Counted from the stretch's first letter, positions 16,977 through 29,203 are shown. The stretch: DNA of 64,000 bases from Pseudomonas urmiensis (GCF_014268815.2 NZ_JABWRE020000001.1:935001-999000), one strand, 5' to 3'. Notes: generated from the letters alone by a model not told the origin. Translations and numbers: made by a program.

Positions 16977-17461
16977 AGCGGGGGCTGGCAGCCGCTGTGC
17001 TGGGGCTCTTTCTGGGCTTGGGCCTGGCCGGGGTGGCCAGGGCGGCCATCGATACCTATCAGTTTCGTGACGACGCCGAGCGCGAGCGCTATCAGCAACT
17101 GACCAAGGAGCTGCGCTGCCCCAAGTGCCAGAACCAGGACATCGCCGACTCCAACGCGCCGATCGCCGCCGACCTGCGCCGGGAGATCTTCCGCATGCTC
17201 GGCGAAGGCAAGAGCAATCAGCAGATCGTCGAGTTCATGGTCGACCGCTACGGCGATTTCGTGCGCTACAAACCGGCCCTGAGCGGGCGCACCTGGCTGC
17301 TCTGGTTCGGCCCAGGGATCCTTCTGCTCGGTGGCTTCGTGGTGCTGGCGGTGATCGTCCGTCGGCGTCGGCGCCCAGTGGCCGCTGGCTCCCAGGAGCT
17401 GTCTGCCGAACAACGCGAACGTCTCGCCAAACTGCTGGAAAAAGAACGTACCCATGACTGA
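16973..17461 (+). CDS. ccmH: Cytochrome c-type biogenesis protein CcmH
   Basis: Protein of 162 residues with an N-terminal signal/anchor (about 5-24), the redox motif LRCPKCQNQ (Cys49, Cys52) that acts on the apocytochrome c CxxCH thiols, and a C-terminal membrane helix (about 104-124, [22 protein letters not shown]). This is the short CcmH (CcmL) form; the TPR part is encoded separately as ccmI, whose start overlaps this stop by eight bases. Confidence 0.94.
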   Translation: MKRGLAAAVLGLFLGLGLAGVARAAIDTYQFRDDAERERYQQLTKELRCPKCQNQDIADSNAPIAADLRREIFRMLGEGKSNQQIVEFMVDRYGDFVRYKPALSGRTWLLWFGPGILLLGGFVVLAVIVRRRRRPVAAGSQELSAEQRERLAKLLEKERTHD

Positions 17462-18647
17462 ATTCTGGCTTAGCGCGGGCCTGCTGTTGCTCGCTGCCCT
17501 CGGCTTTTTGCTGATCCCGATCCTGCGTGGCCGTCGTCGCCAGCAGGAAGAAGACCGCACCGCCCTCAACGTGGCCCTGTACCAGGAGCGGGTTGCCGAA
17601 TTGACTGCACAACAGGCTGCCGGCGTGCTCGATGCCGAGCAACTGGCGAGCGGCCGTGATGAAGCGGCGCGCGAGCTGCTGGCCGATACCGAAGAGGCCC
17701 AAGCGCCGCCCCAGGGCCATCTGGGCAAGGCACTGCCGCTGCTGGCGGCGGTACTGGTGCCGGTGATGGGGTTGGGGCTGTATCTGCATTTCGGCGCTGC
17801 CGAGCAGGTCGAGCTGACCCGCGAATTCGCCGAGGCGCCCAAGTCCATGCAGGAGATGACCAGCCGTCTGGAGCGAGCGGTTCAGGCGCAGCCGGATTCT
17901 GCCGAGGGCCTGTATTTCCTCGGTCGCGCCTATATGGCCGATCAGCGCCCGGCGGACGCTGCGCGAACCTTCGAGCGCGCGGTAGCCTTGGCAGGCCGTC
18001 AGCCCGAATTGCTGGGGCAGTGGGCGCAAGCCTTGTATTTCGCGGCTGACAAGCAGTGGAGCGCGCAGGTGCAGACGCTGACCGACGAAGCCCTCAAAGC
18101 TGATCCAAAAGAAGTGACCAGCCTGGGGCTGCGTGGCATCGCTGCGTTCGAGGGCGAGCGCTATCAGGAGGCTATCGATTATTGGCAGCGCTTGCTGGCG
18201 CAACTGCCCGAGGGTGATGCCTCGCGAGCGGCGTTACAAGGGGGGATCGATCGCGCCGCCGAGAAACTTTCCGCTACTGCTGGCAAGCCTGCGCAAGCGG
18301 CGCCTGCAGCGCGTTTGAAAGTGCGAGTTGAACTGGCCGCGGCGCTCAAGGACAAAGTCCAGCCGGGCGATACCGTGTTCATTTTTGCCCGCGCCAGCAA
18401 AGGCCCGCCCATGCCGGTCGCGGCCAAGCGGGTGACCATTGCGCAATTGCCAATCGACGTCGAGTTGTCCGATGCCGACGCGATGATGCCGCAGATGAAA
18501 CTGTCCGATTTCAGCGAAGTCCAACTGGTTGCACGCGTCTCGCGCGCAGGCCAACCGACCCAAGGTGAATGGGTTGGCCAGAGCGCGCCGCTGAGCAACC
18601 GCACTGCCGGCACTCAGCACCTGACCATCGACAGCCCCGACCGCTAA
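17454..18647 (+). CDS. ccmI: Cytochrome c-type biogenesis TPR protein CcmI
   Basis: Apocytochrome c chaperone of 397 residues. Two membrane helices (about 4-22 and 92-110) flank a charged cytoplasmic loop ([26 protein letters not shown]); the periplasmic part holds TPR repeats (for example [25 protein letters not shown]) and a C-terminal beta-rich domain (about 285-395, [25 protein letters not shown]) typical of CycH/CcmI. It is the last ccm gene; a lipoprotein gene follows after 12 bases and may share the transcript. Confidence 0.93.
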   Translation: MTEFWLSAGLLLLAALGFLLIPILRGRRRQQEEDRTALNVALYQERVAELTAQQAAGVLDAEQLASGRDEAARELLADTEEAQAPPQGHLGKALPLLAAVLVPVMGLGLYLHFGAAEQVELTREFAEAPKSMQEMTSRLERAVQAQPDSAEGLYFLGRAYMADQRPADAARTFERAVALAGRQPELLGQWAQALYFAADKQWSAQVQTLTDEALKADPKEVTSLGLRGIAAFEGERYQEAIDYWQRLLAQLPEGDASRAALQGGIDRAAEKLSATAGKPAQAAPAARLKVRVELAAALKDKVQPGDTVFIFARASKGPPMPVAAKRVTIAQLPIDVELSDADAMMPQMKLSDFSEVQLVARVSRAGQPTQGEWVGQSAPLSNRTAGTQHLTIDSPDR

Positions 18648-18659
18648 GAGAACCCCGTC

Positions 18660-19079
18660 ATGAACAGCACCGTCCGCTTGACCCTGATCACCCTGGCCCT
18701 GGGTCTGTCTGCGTGTACGGTGCGCGAGCCGGTCGAGCAGCCATTGCCACCGATCGAAAGCGTACCGCCGCGTCCAGGCCCGGCAGTCAAGCCGCTACCG
18801 GGCAGTCAGCCGGGTACCCAGCCGAGCAAACCAGCGGCGATTCCCAAGCCGATGCCGCGCACCTCGGCCAGCTTCGCACCGCCACCGGGCGGCGCCAGCC
18901 ACTGGGATCCGAAGCTGGGCGTGTATGTGCTGGAGAAGAAACCCAACACCTTCTACCGCCAGCGCACCTACTACCGCTATGACGGCGGCTGGAGCTGGTC
19001 GCTGAGCCCGGATGGGCCGTGGCAGGAGACCGATAGCAGCGGTGTGCCGGGCGGCCTGGGGCGTGCCTTCGCCCAATAG
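18660..19079 (+). CDS. Small Pro-rich lipoprotein
   Basis: Protein of 139 residues with a clear lipoprotein signal: basic start, hydrophobic core and lipobox LSAC with Cys19. Residues 25-85 are Pro/Ser/Lys-rich and probably extended; the C-terminal part (about 88-135) is aromatic-rich with NTFYRQRTYYRYDGGWSWSLSPDGPW. I do not recognise a family. Asp is not at position +2 (Thr20 follows the Cys), so the outer membrane is the likely location. It starts 12 bases after ccmI with AAGAGAACC as ribosome site, and may be read through from the ccm operon. Confidence 0.75.
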   Translation: MNSTVRLTLITLALGLSACTVREPVEQPLPPIESVPPRPGPAVKPLPGSQPGTQPSKPAAIPKPMPRTSASFAPPPGGASHWDPKLGVYVLEKKPNTFYRQRTYYRYDGGWSWSLSPDGPWQETDSSGVPGGLGRAFAQ

Positions 19080-19107
19080 GGACACCGCTAGAATTAGCCA
19101 ACCAATA

Positions 19108-19165
19108 CAGTACAGTCAGCGCCTAATTCTCCAATTGACTGTACTGACCACTAACCGCGCATAAT
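19108..19165 (+). promoter_or_regulatory. Operator palindrome and promoter of the 2-hydroxyacid dehydrogenase gene
   Basis: CAGTACAGTCA (19108-19118) and TGACTGTACTG (19136-19146) are perfect 11-bp inverted repeats separated by 17 bases. The right arm contains a -35-like TTGACT (19135-19140); CATAAT (19160-19165) is a possible -10 at a 19-base spacing. This looks like a regulator-controlled promoter; the regulator is unknown. Confidence 0.6.
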
Positions 19166-19193
19166 CCCCCCTCGCATTGAGCCGGAGGGGTGC

Positions 19194-20132
19194 ATGAGCA
19201 AGACAGTCCTGGTACTGGTTGAAACCGTCGACGATTACCTGCCATTGCTCGAACAGGCCGGCTACCGCCTGATTCGCGCGCCATCGCCACAACTGCGCGC
19301 CGACGCCATCGTGCGCCATGCCGGCGAGATCGATGCAGTCCTTACCCGCGGGCCACTGGGCCTGACCGCCGCTGAAATAGACGCCCTGCCCAAGTTGCAG
19401 ATCATCTGCGTGATCGGCGCGGGCTACGAGCAGGTCGACTTGCCTGCCGCAGCGGCGCGCGGCATTACCGTGACCAATGGCGCTGGCGCCAATGCGCCTG
19501 CCGTCGCCGACCACACCCTGGCCCTGCTGCTGGCACTGCTGCGCGATATCCCCCGCGCCGATGCCAGTACCCGCCGCGCTGAGTGGAACCGGGTCATCAG
19601 CCCCTCGGTGTCGGGCAAGCGCTTAGGGATTCTCGGCCTGGGTGCGGTCGGGCTGGCGATTGCCAAGCGTGCATCGCTGGGTTTTGACATGCCCATCAGC
19701 TACCACAGTCGTACCCCGCGTGAAGACGTTGCATACAGCTGGTACGACAGCCCGCAACACCTGGCCGAGGCGGTCGATATTCTGGTGGTCGCCACCCCGG
19801 GCGGTGCCAACACCCACCATCTGGTGGACGCGCAGGTGCTTCAGGCGCTGGGTGCCGAGGGCTATCTGGTCAATATCGCCCGCGCCAGCGTGGTCGACAC
19901 CCAGGCGCTGGTCGAAGCCTTGCAGCAAGGCACGATCGCGGGCGCTGCCTTGGATGTGTTCGATGACGAGCCGGCAGTGCCCGATGCGCTCAAGGCGCTG
20001 GGCAACACCGTGCTGACGCCTCACGTTGCCGGGCAATCGCCGGAAGCTGCACGCGATACCGTGGCCCTGGTGCTGCGTAACCTGCAGGCATTCTTCGCTG
20101 GCGAGTCGGTATTGACCCCAGTTCGTCCTTGA
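19194..20132 (+). CDS. NAD(P)-dependent D-2-hydroxyacid dehydrogenase
   Basis: Oxidoreductase of 312 residues of the D-isomer-specific 2-hydroxyacid dehydrogenase family (glyoxylate/hydroxypyruvate or 2-keto acid reductase type). The nucleotide-binding GLGAVG follows RLGILGLGAVGLAIAKRA; the catalytic triad is visible as Arg in VNIARASVVD, Glu in DVFDDEP and His in LTPHVAG. The substrate cannot be read. It stands alone behind the palindromic promoter, with a PhzF-family gene 33 bases downstream, so the two could form a small metabolic unit. ATG 19194 follows GGAGGGG. Confidence 0.9.
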   Translation: MSKTVLVLVETVDDYLPLLEQAGYRLIRAPSPQLRADAIVRHAGEIDAVLTRGPLGLTAAEIDALPKLQIICVIGAGYEQVDLPAAAARGITVTNGAGANAPAVADHTLALLLALLRDIPRADASTRRAEWNRVISPSVSGKRLGILGLGAVGLAIAKRASLGFDMPISYHSRTPREDVAYSWYDSPQHLAEAVDILVVATPGGANTHHLVDAQVLQALGAEGYLVNIARASVVDTQALVEALQQGTIAGAALDVFDDEPAVPDALKALGNTVLTPHVAGQSPEAARDTVALVLRNLQAFFAGESVLTPVRP

Positions 20133-20165
20133 GCTTTTTCGTTTTCCGTCCGTGGAGCTTTTTGC

Positions 20166-20954
20166 ATGCAACTTGAGATCTTCCAGGTAGATGCGTTTTC
20201 CGCCCAGCCCTTTGGTGGCAACCCGGCAGCGGTGATCCCCCTTGAAAACTGGCTGCCCGATGAGCTGCTGCAACGCATTGCCGAAGAGAACAATCTCTCC
20301 GAGACCGCTTATTTGGTGAAAAACCAGGCGGGCTATGACTTGCGCTGGTTCACCCCGACGGTGGAGGTCGACCTGTGTGGGCATGCGACCTTGGCGGCAG
20401 CCTGGGTGCTGTTCGAGCAGCTGGGGGAGCAGGCGAAGGTGTTGCGGTTCAATACCCGCAGCGGCGAGTTGCGCGTCAGCCGTGGCGCTGATGGCTTGCT
20501 GGCGATGGATTTCCCGGCCAAACAGCCGGTGGCGGTCGAGACGCCGTCGGGCTTGCTCGAAGCGCTCGGCCTGAGCCGCGCTCGCGGGGTCTATCGCACA
20601 GACGATTATTTGGTGGTGATTGACGATGCCTCGCTGATCGAGACCCTGGCGCCGGACTTCGTCGCGTTGGCCGGGTTTGATGTGCGCGGGATCGCGGTGA
20701 CCGCGCCGGGCCGTGGGTATGATTTCGTCACCCGTTGGTTCGGGCCGCGCGTAGGGGTCAATGAAGACCCGGTGACCGGTTCTGCCCACACCTCGCTGGC
20801 GCCATACTGGGCCGAGCGCCTGGATCAGAGCAGCCTGAGCTGCGAGCAGGGTGGCGCGCGCAAGGGGCAATTGCACTGCCAGGTGCCTGGTAATGGCCGG
20901 GTGATCATCAGTGGCAAGGGCGCGTTGTATCTGCGCGGGACAATATTCATCTGA
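20166..20954 (+). CDS. PhzF-family isomerase/epimerase-like protein
   Basis: Protein of 262 residues of the PhzF superfamily (diaminopimelate-epimerase fold). Family hallmarks are LEIFQVDAFSAQPFGGNPAAV with the GNPA motif, AEENNLSETAYLV (catalytic Glu region), DLCGHATLAAA with the GHAT motif, and NEDPVTGSAHTSLAPYW. True PhzF makes phenazines, but no phz genes are near, so this is one of the many uncharacterised relatives with unknown substrate. ATG 20166 has GGAG nine bases upstream. Confidence 0.88.
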   Translation: MQLEIFQVDAFSAQPFGGNPAAVIPLENWLPDELLQRIAEENNLSETAYLVKNQAGYDLRWFTPTVEVDLCGHATLAAAWVLFEQLGEQAKVLRFNTRSGELRVSRGADGLLAMDFPAKQPVAVETPSGLLEALGLSRARGVYRTDDYLVVIDDASLIETLAPDFVALAGFDVRGIAVTAPGRGYDFVTRWFGPRVGVNEDPVTGSAHTSLAPYWAERLDQSSLSCEQGGARKGQLHCQVPGNGRVIISGKGALYLRGTIFI

Positions 20955-21111
20955 CCATTGAGGCGGGTAGGCGCTTGGCTTGCTCCTTCAAGCGCTTCCC
21001 CGTATCGGCAATAACCGCTCGAATAAACCGCCACGCCCCTCTGCTCGCCCTCCAGGCAAGTGCGCTACAATCCGCCCCTTGTACCCAGTTCAATGATTTT
21101 GAAGGAAAACC

Positions 21112-21771
21112 ATGACGTTCAAGGCGCCGGACAGCCTCTCCGAGCAGATCGCCCATTACCTGGCCGAGCGGATCATCCGCGGCGAGCTGGCGCCGGGCGA
21201 ACGCATCCAGGAGCAAAAAGTCACCCAGGCCCTGAACGTCAGCCGCGGCTCGGTGCGCGAGGCGCTGTTGATCCTCGAACGTCGCCATCTGGTCGCGATC
21301 CTGCCGCGTCGTGGCGCCCATGTGACCACACTCGACGAGCGCAGTGTGCGCAGCCTGTGCGCGCTGATGGGCGAGTTTTACATCCTGTTGGGCAATGCCG
21401 TCGCGCAGAAATGGCGGACTGACAGCGACCTGCTGCCGTTCCTGGCGATTCAGCAGCGCCTGCAGCAGGCCTACAGCAGTACCGACATCAAGACCTTCGT
21501 CGCCGAAAGCTTTGCCGTGATGCGCGCCGCCTATCCGTTCGCCGACAATCCGTACCTGCAAGAAACCGTAGAAAACCTGCAGCCGGCCATGAGCCGCGCC
21601 TATTACCTGGCCCTGGATCAGCGCCAGGCGAACATGCTCGATTACCTCGAGCTGTTCTCGCGCCTGCTCGAGGCTGTGGTCGCGCGCGATCTGCCGCGCA
21701 TCCGCGAGGTGCTGGTCGCCTACTGCCAGCGCAGCTGCGAGCTGGTGCTGGCGGCGTTGGCGCGGACCTGA
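21112..21771 (+). CDS. GntR/FadR-family transcriptional regulator
   Basis: Protein of 219 residues with an N-terminal winged helix-turn-helix (about 8-75, LSEQIAHYLAERIIRGELAPGERIQEQKVTQALNVSRGSVREAL) and an FCD-type helical ligand-binding domain (about 85-215). It precedes smc by three bases, an arrangement conserved in Pseudomonas, yet a functional link to chromosome condensation is not evident. ATG 21112 follows GAAGGAAAACC. A TACAAT box lies at 21065-21070. The ligand is unknown. Confidence 0.88.
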   Translation: MTFKAPDSLSEQIAHYLAERIIRGELAPGERIQEQKVTQALNVSRGSVREALLILERRHLVAILPRRGAHVTTLDERSVRSLCALMGEFYILLGNAVAQKWRTDSDLLPFLAIQQRLQQAYSSTDIKTFVAESFAVMRAAYPFADNPYLQETVENLQPAMSRAYYLALDQRQANMLDYLELFSRLLEAVVARDLPRIREVLVAYCQRSCELVLAALART

Positions 21772-21774
21772 TCG

Positions 21775-24700
21775 ATGCGCCTCAAGTGCATTCGCCTGGC
21801 CGGGTTCAAGTCGTTCGTCGACCCGACCACGGTCAACTTCCCCAGCAATATGGCCGCTGTGGTCGGGCCCAATGGCTGCGGCAAGTCCAACATCATCGAT
21901 GCGGTGCGCTGGGTGATGGGCGAAAGCTCGGCGAAAAACCTGCGTGGCGAGTCGATGACCGACGTCATCTTCAATGGCTCGACCAGCCGCAAGCCGGTCA
22001 GCCAGGCCAGCATCGAGCTGGTGTTCGATAACAGCGACAACACCCTGGTCGGCGAATACGCCGCCTACGCCGAGATCTCGATCCGGCGCAAAGTGACGCG
22101 CGATGCGCAGAACACCTATTACCTCAACGGCACCAAGTGCCGTCGGCGTGACATCACCGATATCTTCCTTGGCACCGGCCTGGGCCCGCGCAGCTACTCG
22201 ATCATCGAGCAGGGCATGATCTCCAAGCTGATCGAGGCCAAGCCTGAAGAACTGCGCAACTTCATCGAGGAAGCAGCGGGCATCTCCAAGTACAAGGAGC
22301 GCCGCCGCGAGACCGAGACACGCATTCGCCGCACCCAAGAGAACCTGGCGCGCCTGACCGACCTGCGCGATGAGCTGGAACGCCAGCTCGAACGCCTGCA
22401 CCGCCAGGCCCAGGCCGCCGAGAAGTACCGCGAGTACAAGGCCAGCGAGCGTCAGCTCAAAGCGCACCTGTCGGCCCTGCGCTGGCGCGATCTGGACCAG
22501 CGGGTGGGCCAGCGTGAAACCATCATCGGCGATCAGGAAGTGGCCTTCGAGGCCCTGGTGGCCGAGCAGCGCAATGCTGATGCGAGTATCGAGCGCCTGC
22601 GTGATGGCCATCATGAGCTGTCCGAACGCTTCAATCAGGTGCAGGGGCGTTTTTATTCGGTGGCCGGTGATATTGCCCGCGTCGAGCAGAGCATCCAGCA
22701 CGGCCAGCAGCGCCTGCGTCAGTTGCAGGATGATCTGAAAGAAGCCGAGCGCACCCGCCTGGAAACCGAGTCTCACCTGGGCCACGACCGTACCTTGCTG
22801 GCCACCCTCGGTGAAGAGCTGGCGATGCTCGAGCCGGAGCAGGAAATGACCCTGGCCGCCGCCGAGGAGGCCGCCGCCACCCTGGAAGAAGCCGAGCTGG
22901 GCATGCACGGCTGGCAGGAGCAGTGGGACAGCTTCAATACCCGCTCGGCCGAACCCCGGCGGCAGGCCGAGGTTCAGCAGTCGCGCTTGCAGCAACTCGA
23001 ATCCAGCCTTGAGCGGCTCTCTGAGCGCCAGCGCAAGTTAGGCGAGGAACGCGACCAGCTTGGCGCCGACCCGCAGGACGCCGCTACGCTTGAGCTGACC
23101 GAGCAGGTTGCCAGCAGCGAGCTGCTGCTCGAAGAGCTGCAGATGGCCGAGCAGGAGGTGGTCGAGCGCCTGGAAGGAGTGCGTGAGCAGCTCCAGCAAA
23201 CGACTCAGGCACATCAGCAGTTGCAGGGCGATCAGCAGCGCCTGGGCGGTCGCCTGGCGTCTCTCGAAGCCTTGCAGCAAGCGGCCCTGGAGCCTGCCGC
23301 TGGCGCCGCCGACTGGCTGCGCGGCCAAGGCCTTGAGCAACGCCCGCGACTGGCCGAGGGGCTGCGCGTCGAGTCGGGTTGGGAGCTGGCGGTGGAAACT
23401 GTGCTGGGCGCCGACCTGCAAGCGGTGCTGGTGGATGACTTCACCCAGCTTGATTTCGCCGCGCTCGAGCAGGGCGATCTGCGCCTGCTGCTGGCTGTAG
23501 GCGAGGCTGCGCGGCTGCCGGGCAGCCTGCTGGACAAGGTCGAGGGGCGCACTGACTTGAGCCCCTGGCTGGGGCAGGTGCGTCCGGTAGAAAACCTGGA
23601 GCAGGCACTGGCTCAGCGTGCCGGATTAAGCGAAGGGCAGAGCCTGGTCAGCCGCGATGGTTACTGGGTGGGGCGGCATTTCTTGCGGGTCAGCCGCGCC
23701 GGTGAGGCCGAAGGTGGCGTGCTGGCTCGCGGGCAGGAAATCGAGCGCCTGGCCCAGGAGCAGCTGGAGCAGCAGGCCCTGCTCGAACAACTGGAGCAGC
23801 AGCTTCAGGGGCAGCGCGAGCAGCAGCGGGATTTGGAAGAGCAGCGCGAGCAATTGCGCCGCCGCAGCCAGGATGAGAACCGCCAGCAGGGTGAGCTCAA
23901 GGCCCGCCTGTCAGCTGGCCGCGCCCGCGCCGAACAGTTGGAACTGCGCCGCCGCCGTCTCGAAGAAGAGCTCACCGAGCTAAACGAACAACGCGCCATC
24001 GAGCATGAGCAGCTGGGTGAGGCCCGGCTGATTCTGCAAGAGGCCCTGGACCTGATGGCCCAGGATACCGAGCAGCGCGAGCAGTTGATGGCCCGTCGCG
24101 ATACCTTGCGCGAAGGCCTCGATCGGGTCCGCCAGGAAGCGCGCCAGCACAAGGATCACGCCCATCAACTGGCGGTGCGCCTGGGCTCGTTGCGCGCCCA
24201 GCATGACTCCACCCGCCAGGCCCTGGAGCGTCTCGAGCAGCAAGCCGCGCGCCTGAGTGAGCGCCAGGAGCAACTGAGCCTGAACCTGGAGGAGGGCGAG
24301 GCGCCGCAAGAGGAATTGCGCCTGAAGCTCGAAGAGCTGCTCGAACGGCGCATGAGCGTCGATGAAGAAATGCGTCTGGCGCGCCTGCACATGGACGAAG
24401 CCGACCGTGAATTGCGCGACGCTGAGAAGCGCCGCACCCAGGCCGAGCAACAGGCCCAGTTGCTGCGCGGCCAGCTTGAGCAGTCACGCCTGGAATCCCA
24501 AGGCCTGGTGCTGCGCCGCACCACCCTGCAGGAGCAGTTGCTCGCCGATGGCTTCGACCTGCAAGGGGTGCTCGCCACCCTCGAAGCCGACGCCAGCGAA
24601 CAGGGCACCGAGCAGGAGCTCGAGCAGGTCGAGGCGCGCATCCAGCGCTTGGGGGCGATCAACCTGGCGGCCATCGAAGAGTACCAGCAGCAGTCCGAGC

Positions 24701-25263
24701 GCAAGCGTTACCTGGACGCTCAGGATGCCGATCTGGTCGAAGCGTTGGACACCTTGGAAAACGTCATTCGCAAGATCGACAAGGAAACCCGCAACCGCTT
24801 CAAGGATACCTTTGATCAGATAAATGCCGGTTTACAGGCACTTTTTCCAAAAGTTTTCGGTGGCGGCAGTGCTTACTTGGAACTGACGGGCGAAGATTTA
24901 CTCGATACTGGGGTGACGATCATGGCGCGCCCGCCGGGCAAGAAAAACAGCACGATCCACTTGCTGTCCGGCGGCGAAAAAGCCCTGACCGCCCTGGCGT
25001 TGGTATTTGCCATCTTCAAACTCAACCCGGCACCGTTCTGCATGCTCGATGAAGTCGATGCGCCGCTGGACGATGCCAACGTCGGGCGGTACGCCCGGCT
25101 GGTCAAGGAAATGAGCGAGACCGTGCAGTTCATCTACATCACCCATAACAAGATTGCCATGGAAATGGCCGATCAACTGATGGGGGTGACCATGCACGAA
25201 CCGGGCTGTTCACGTCTTGTTGCAGTTGATGTGGAGGAAGCAATGGCCATGGTTGATACCTGA
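21775..25263 (+). CDS. smc: Chromosome segregation protein SMC
   Basis: Condensin ATPase of 1162 residues. The N-terminal ATPase lobe has Walker A at 31-38 (GPNGCGKS); two long Gln/Glu/Arg-rich coiled coils (about 170-500 and 665-1000) flank a hinge near 505-660; the C-terminal lobe has the ABC signature LLSGGEKALTALAL from residue 1063 and Walker B FCMLDEVDAPLDD. SMC compacts and separates chromosomes with ScpA/ScpB, whose genes are not in this window. It is followed after about 200 bases by zipA. The coiled-coil composition produces long antisense open frames that are not genes. Confidence 0.97.
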   Translation: MRLKCIRLAGFKSFVDPTTVNFPSNMAAVVGPNGCGKSNIIDAVRWVMGESSAKNLRGESMTDVIFNGSTSRKPVSQASIELVFDNSDNTLVGEYAAYAEISIRRKVTRDAQNTYYLNGTKCRRRDITDIFLGTGLGPRSYSIIEQGMISKLIEAKPEELRNFIEEAAGISKYKERRRETETRIRRTQENLARLTDLRDELERQLERLHRQAQAAEKYREYKASERQLKAHLSALRWRDLDQRVGQRETIIGDQEVAFEALVAEQRNADASIERLRDGHHELSERFNQVQGRFYSVAGDIARVEQSIQHGQQRLRQLQDDLKEAERTRLETESHLGHDRTLLATLGEELAMLEPEQEMTLAAAEEAAATLEEAELGMHGWQEQWDSFNTRSAEPRRQAEVQQSRLQQLESSLERLSERQRKLGEERDQLGADPQDAATLELTEQVASSELLLEELQMAEQEVVERLEGVREQLQQTTQAHQQLQGDQQRLGGRLASLEALQQAALEPAAGAADWLRGQGLEQRPRLAEGLRVESGWELAVETVLGADLQAVLVDDFTQLDFAALEQGDLRLLLAVGEAARLPGSLLDKVEGRTDLSPWLGQVRPVENLEQALAQRAGLSEGQSLVSRDGYWVGRHFLRVSRAGEAEGGVLARGQEIERLAQEQLEQQALLEQLEQQLQGQREQQRDLEEQREQLRRRSQDENRQQGELKARLSAGRARAEQLELRRRRLEEELTELNEQRAIEHEQLGEARLILQEALDLMAQDTEQREQLMARRDTLREGLDRVRQEARQHKDHAHQLAVRLGSLRAQHDSTRQALERLEQQAARLSERQEQLSLNLEEGEAPQEELRLKLEELLERRMSVDEEMRLARLHMDEADRELRDAEKRRTQAEQQAQLLRGQLEQSRLESQGLVLRRTTLQEQLLADGFDLQGVLATLEADASEQGTEQELEQVEARIQRLGAINLAAIEEYQQQSERKRYLDAQDADLVEALDTLENVIRKIDKETRNRFKDTFDQINAGLQALFPKVFGGGSAYLELTGEDLLDTGVTIMARPPGKKNSTIHLLSGGEKALTALALVFAIFKLNPAPFCMLDEVDAPLDDANVGRYARLVKEMSETVQFIYITHNKIAMEMADQLMGVTMHEPGCSRLVAVDVEEAMAMVDT

Positions 25264-25412
25264 TGAGCGAAGATAGGGCGTTTTCTGTAGGTAAAACCCC
25301 CTGTCATGTGCGACAGACGGTGTAAAGTTGCCTTTGGTCGTGCTAGCTTAATGTCACGTGTATTTTGCGTGGGTAAAACGCCTGTCAGAACATAGAGTTG
25401 GCGCCACGTGTT

Positions 25413-25436
25413 AAAGGGCTTTGAACCCTTTGTTTT
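25413..25436 (+). terminator. Weak terminator-like hairpin between smc and zipA
   Basis: AAAGGG (25413-25418) pairs with CCCTTT (25426-25431) around a 7-base loop, followed by GTTTT. The stem is only 6 bp, so termination is likely partial, and the hairpin lies close to the zipA start. Confidence 0.35.
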
Positions 25437-25468
25437 CAAGCATATTTTTTATAGAGGCACGGGATTAC

Positions 25469-26365
25469 ATGGAAATCGGTCTGCGCGAGTGGCTGATCGT
25501 CATCGGCATCATTGTCATCGCCGGTATTCTTTTCGACGGCTGGCGACGCATGCGTGGCGGCAAGGGCAAGTTGAAATTCCGTCTGGATCGCAGCTACTCC
25601 AACCTGCCCGATGAAGAGGGCGGCGCCGAGGTGCTCGGCCCTGCACGCGTGCTCGAAGGCCAGCACAAAGAGCCCGAGCTGGACGAAACCGACCTGCCTT
25701 CGATGAGCGCCCCGGTGCGCGAACGCGAGCGTGAGCGCGAAGCCAAACCGGCCAAGGCGGCCAAGCGCGGCAAACGTGCCCATAGCGAGCCACAGCAGGG
25801 CGACCTGAACCTGGCGGCCGACTCGCGTGAACCCGACCTGTTCGCCGATGCCGACGATGACTACGCCGCCGAGAACAGCCGCAGCAGTGGCTCGTCTTCG
25901 TCCAGCAACAGCTCGGTCAAAGAGTTGCCGCCGGCTGAAGAAGTGCTGGTGATCAGCGTCATCTCTCGTGATGAAGGCGGCTTCAAGGGCCCAGCCCTGC
26001 TGCAGAACATCCTTGAGAGCGGTCTGCGCTTCGGCGAGATGGACATTTTCCACCGCCACGAAAGCATGGCTGGCCACGGCGAAGTGCTGTTCTCGATGGC
26101 CAACGCGGTCAAGCCGGGTATCTTCGACCTGGATGACATCGACCACTTCAGCACCCGGGCGGTGAGCTTCTTCCTCGGTCTGCCAGGCCCGCGTCATCCC
26201 AAGCAAGCCTTCGATGTGATGGTTGCCGCAGCGCGCAAGCTGGCCCATGAGCTCAATGGCGAGCTCAAGGACGATCAGCGCAGCGTGCTGACCGCGCAGA
26301 CCATCGAGCACTACCGCCAGCGCATCGTCGAGTTCGAGCGCCGCGCGCTGACCCAGAAGCGCTGA
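25469..26365 (+). CDS. zipA: Cell division protein ZipA
   Basis: Septal membrane protein of 298 residues that anchors FtsZ. An N-terminal membrane helix (about 7-24, [19 protein letters not shown]) with a periplasmic N-terminus is followed by a basic stretch, an acidic/Pro/Ser-rich linker (about 40-155), and a C-terminal ZipA domain (about 160-295) with [21 protein letters not shown] and [15 protein letters not shown] 25469 is chosen over an in-frame upstream start at 25421 because it places the helix at the terminus and has AGAGG upstream. The smc-zipA-ligA order is conserved in Pseudomonas. Confidence 0.95.
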   Translation: MEIGLREWLIVIGIIVIAGILFDGWRRMRGGKGKLKFRLDRSYSNLPDEEGGAEVLGPARVLEGQHKEPELDETDLPSMSAPVREREREREAKPAKAAKRGKRAHSEPQQGDLNLAADSREPDLFADADDDYAAENSRSSGSSSSSNSSVKELPPAEEVLVISVISRDEGGFKGPALLQNILESGLRFGEMDIFHRHESMAGHGEVLFSMANAVKPGIFDLDDIDHFSTRAVSFFLGLPGPRHPKQAFDVMVAAARKLAHELNGELKDDQRSVLTAQTIEHYRQRIVEFERRALTQKR

Positions 26366-26381
26366 TCGCTCAAAGCTGTAA

Positions 26382-28811
<2,430 letters not shown>

Positions 28812-28864
28812 TCGCCCGACGGGACAAGTCATTGAGAAATGATGGTTTTTTCTTGAGGCAGAGG

Positions 28865-28892
28865 TTGTAACTTCGCCTCAGACCGGTACAAT
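28865..28892 (+). promoter_or_regulatory. Sigma-70 promoter of ffs
   Basis: TTGTAA (28865-28870) and TACAAT (28887-28892) are separated by 16 bases, placing a start near 28899, about 26 bases upstream of the mature SRP RNA end. A small stem TCATT/AATGA followed by six T at 28829-28851 upstream may terminate ligA. Confidence 0.65.
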
Positions 28893-28924
28893 GGCGCGGC
28901 TCGTCACACGGCGAGCAGCGTAGT

Positions 28925-29034
28925 GGTGGCCCCATCGGTCCCCCCGCATTGATTACCCGTTTACCTGGTCAGGCCCGGAAGGGAGCAGCCAAGGCGGGGA
29001 CATCGAGTGCCGGGGTGTGGCTGGTGGGGCCGCC
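28925..29034 (+). ncRNA. ffs: Signal recognition particle RNA (4.5S RNA)
   Basis: The apical SRP domain is clear: GTCAGGCCCGGAAGGGAGCA followed by GCCAAGG, the strictly conserved symmetric and asymmetric loops bound by Ffh. The outer stem forms between GGTGGCCCC (28925-28933) and GGGGCCGCC (29026-29034), and a second helix pairs CCCCGC with GTGCCGGGG-type sequence. At about 110 bases it is the short bacterial form, like E. coli 4.5S RNA. The position just after ligA matches other pseudomonads. Confidence 0.95.
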
Positions 29035-29203
29035 TCCATTTCAGGGGTCGGAAAACGCTCCGTCTCCTTGGCCTGATAGTGTTTTCGCCGCCTCCTTGCG
29101 AAGAATTTTCATCACTTGCCTGCGTGGTAGGTGGCTGATCGTGTCTGACTTTTCGCAAGTTTGCCTGCGAGGTGGCCGGTTCAAACGACGGCATCCCTAA
29201 CGT

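Noticed and set aside
20947..22995. 682-residue minus-strand open frame under gntR-smc
   Set aside because: Antisense of smc coding sequence with skewed codon composition; no family features.
25264..25468. Promoter of zipA
   Set aside because: Several partial -35/-10 matches exist but none has proper spacing, so no site is called.
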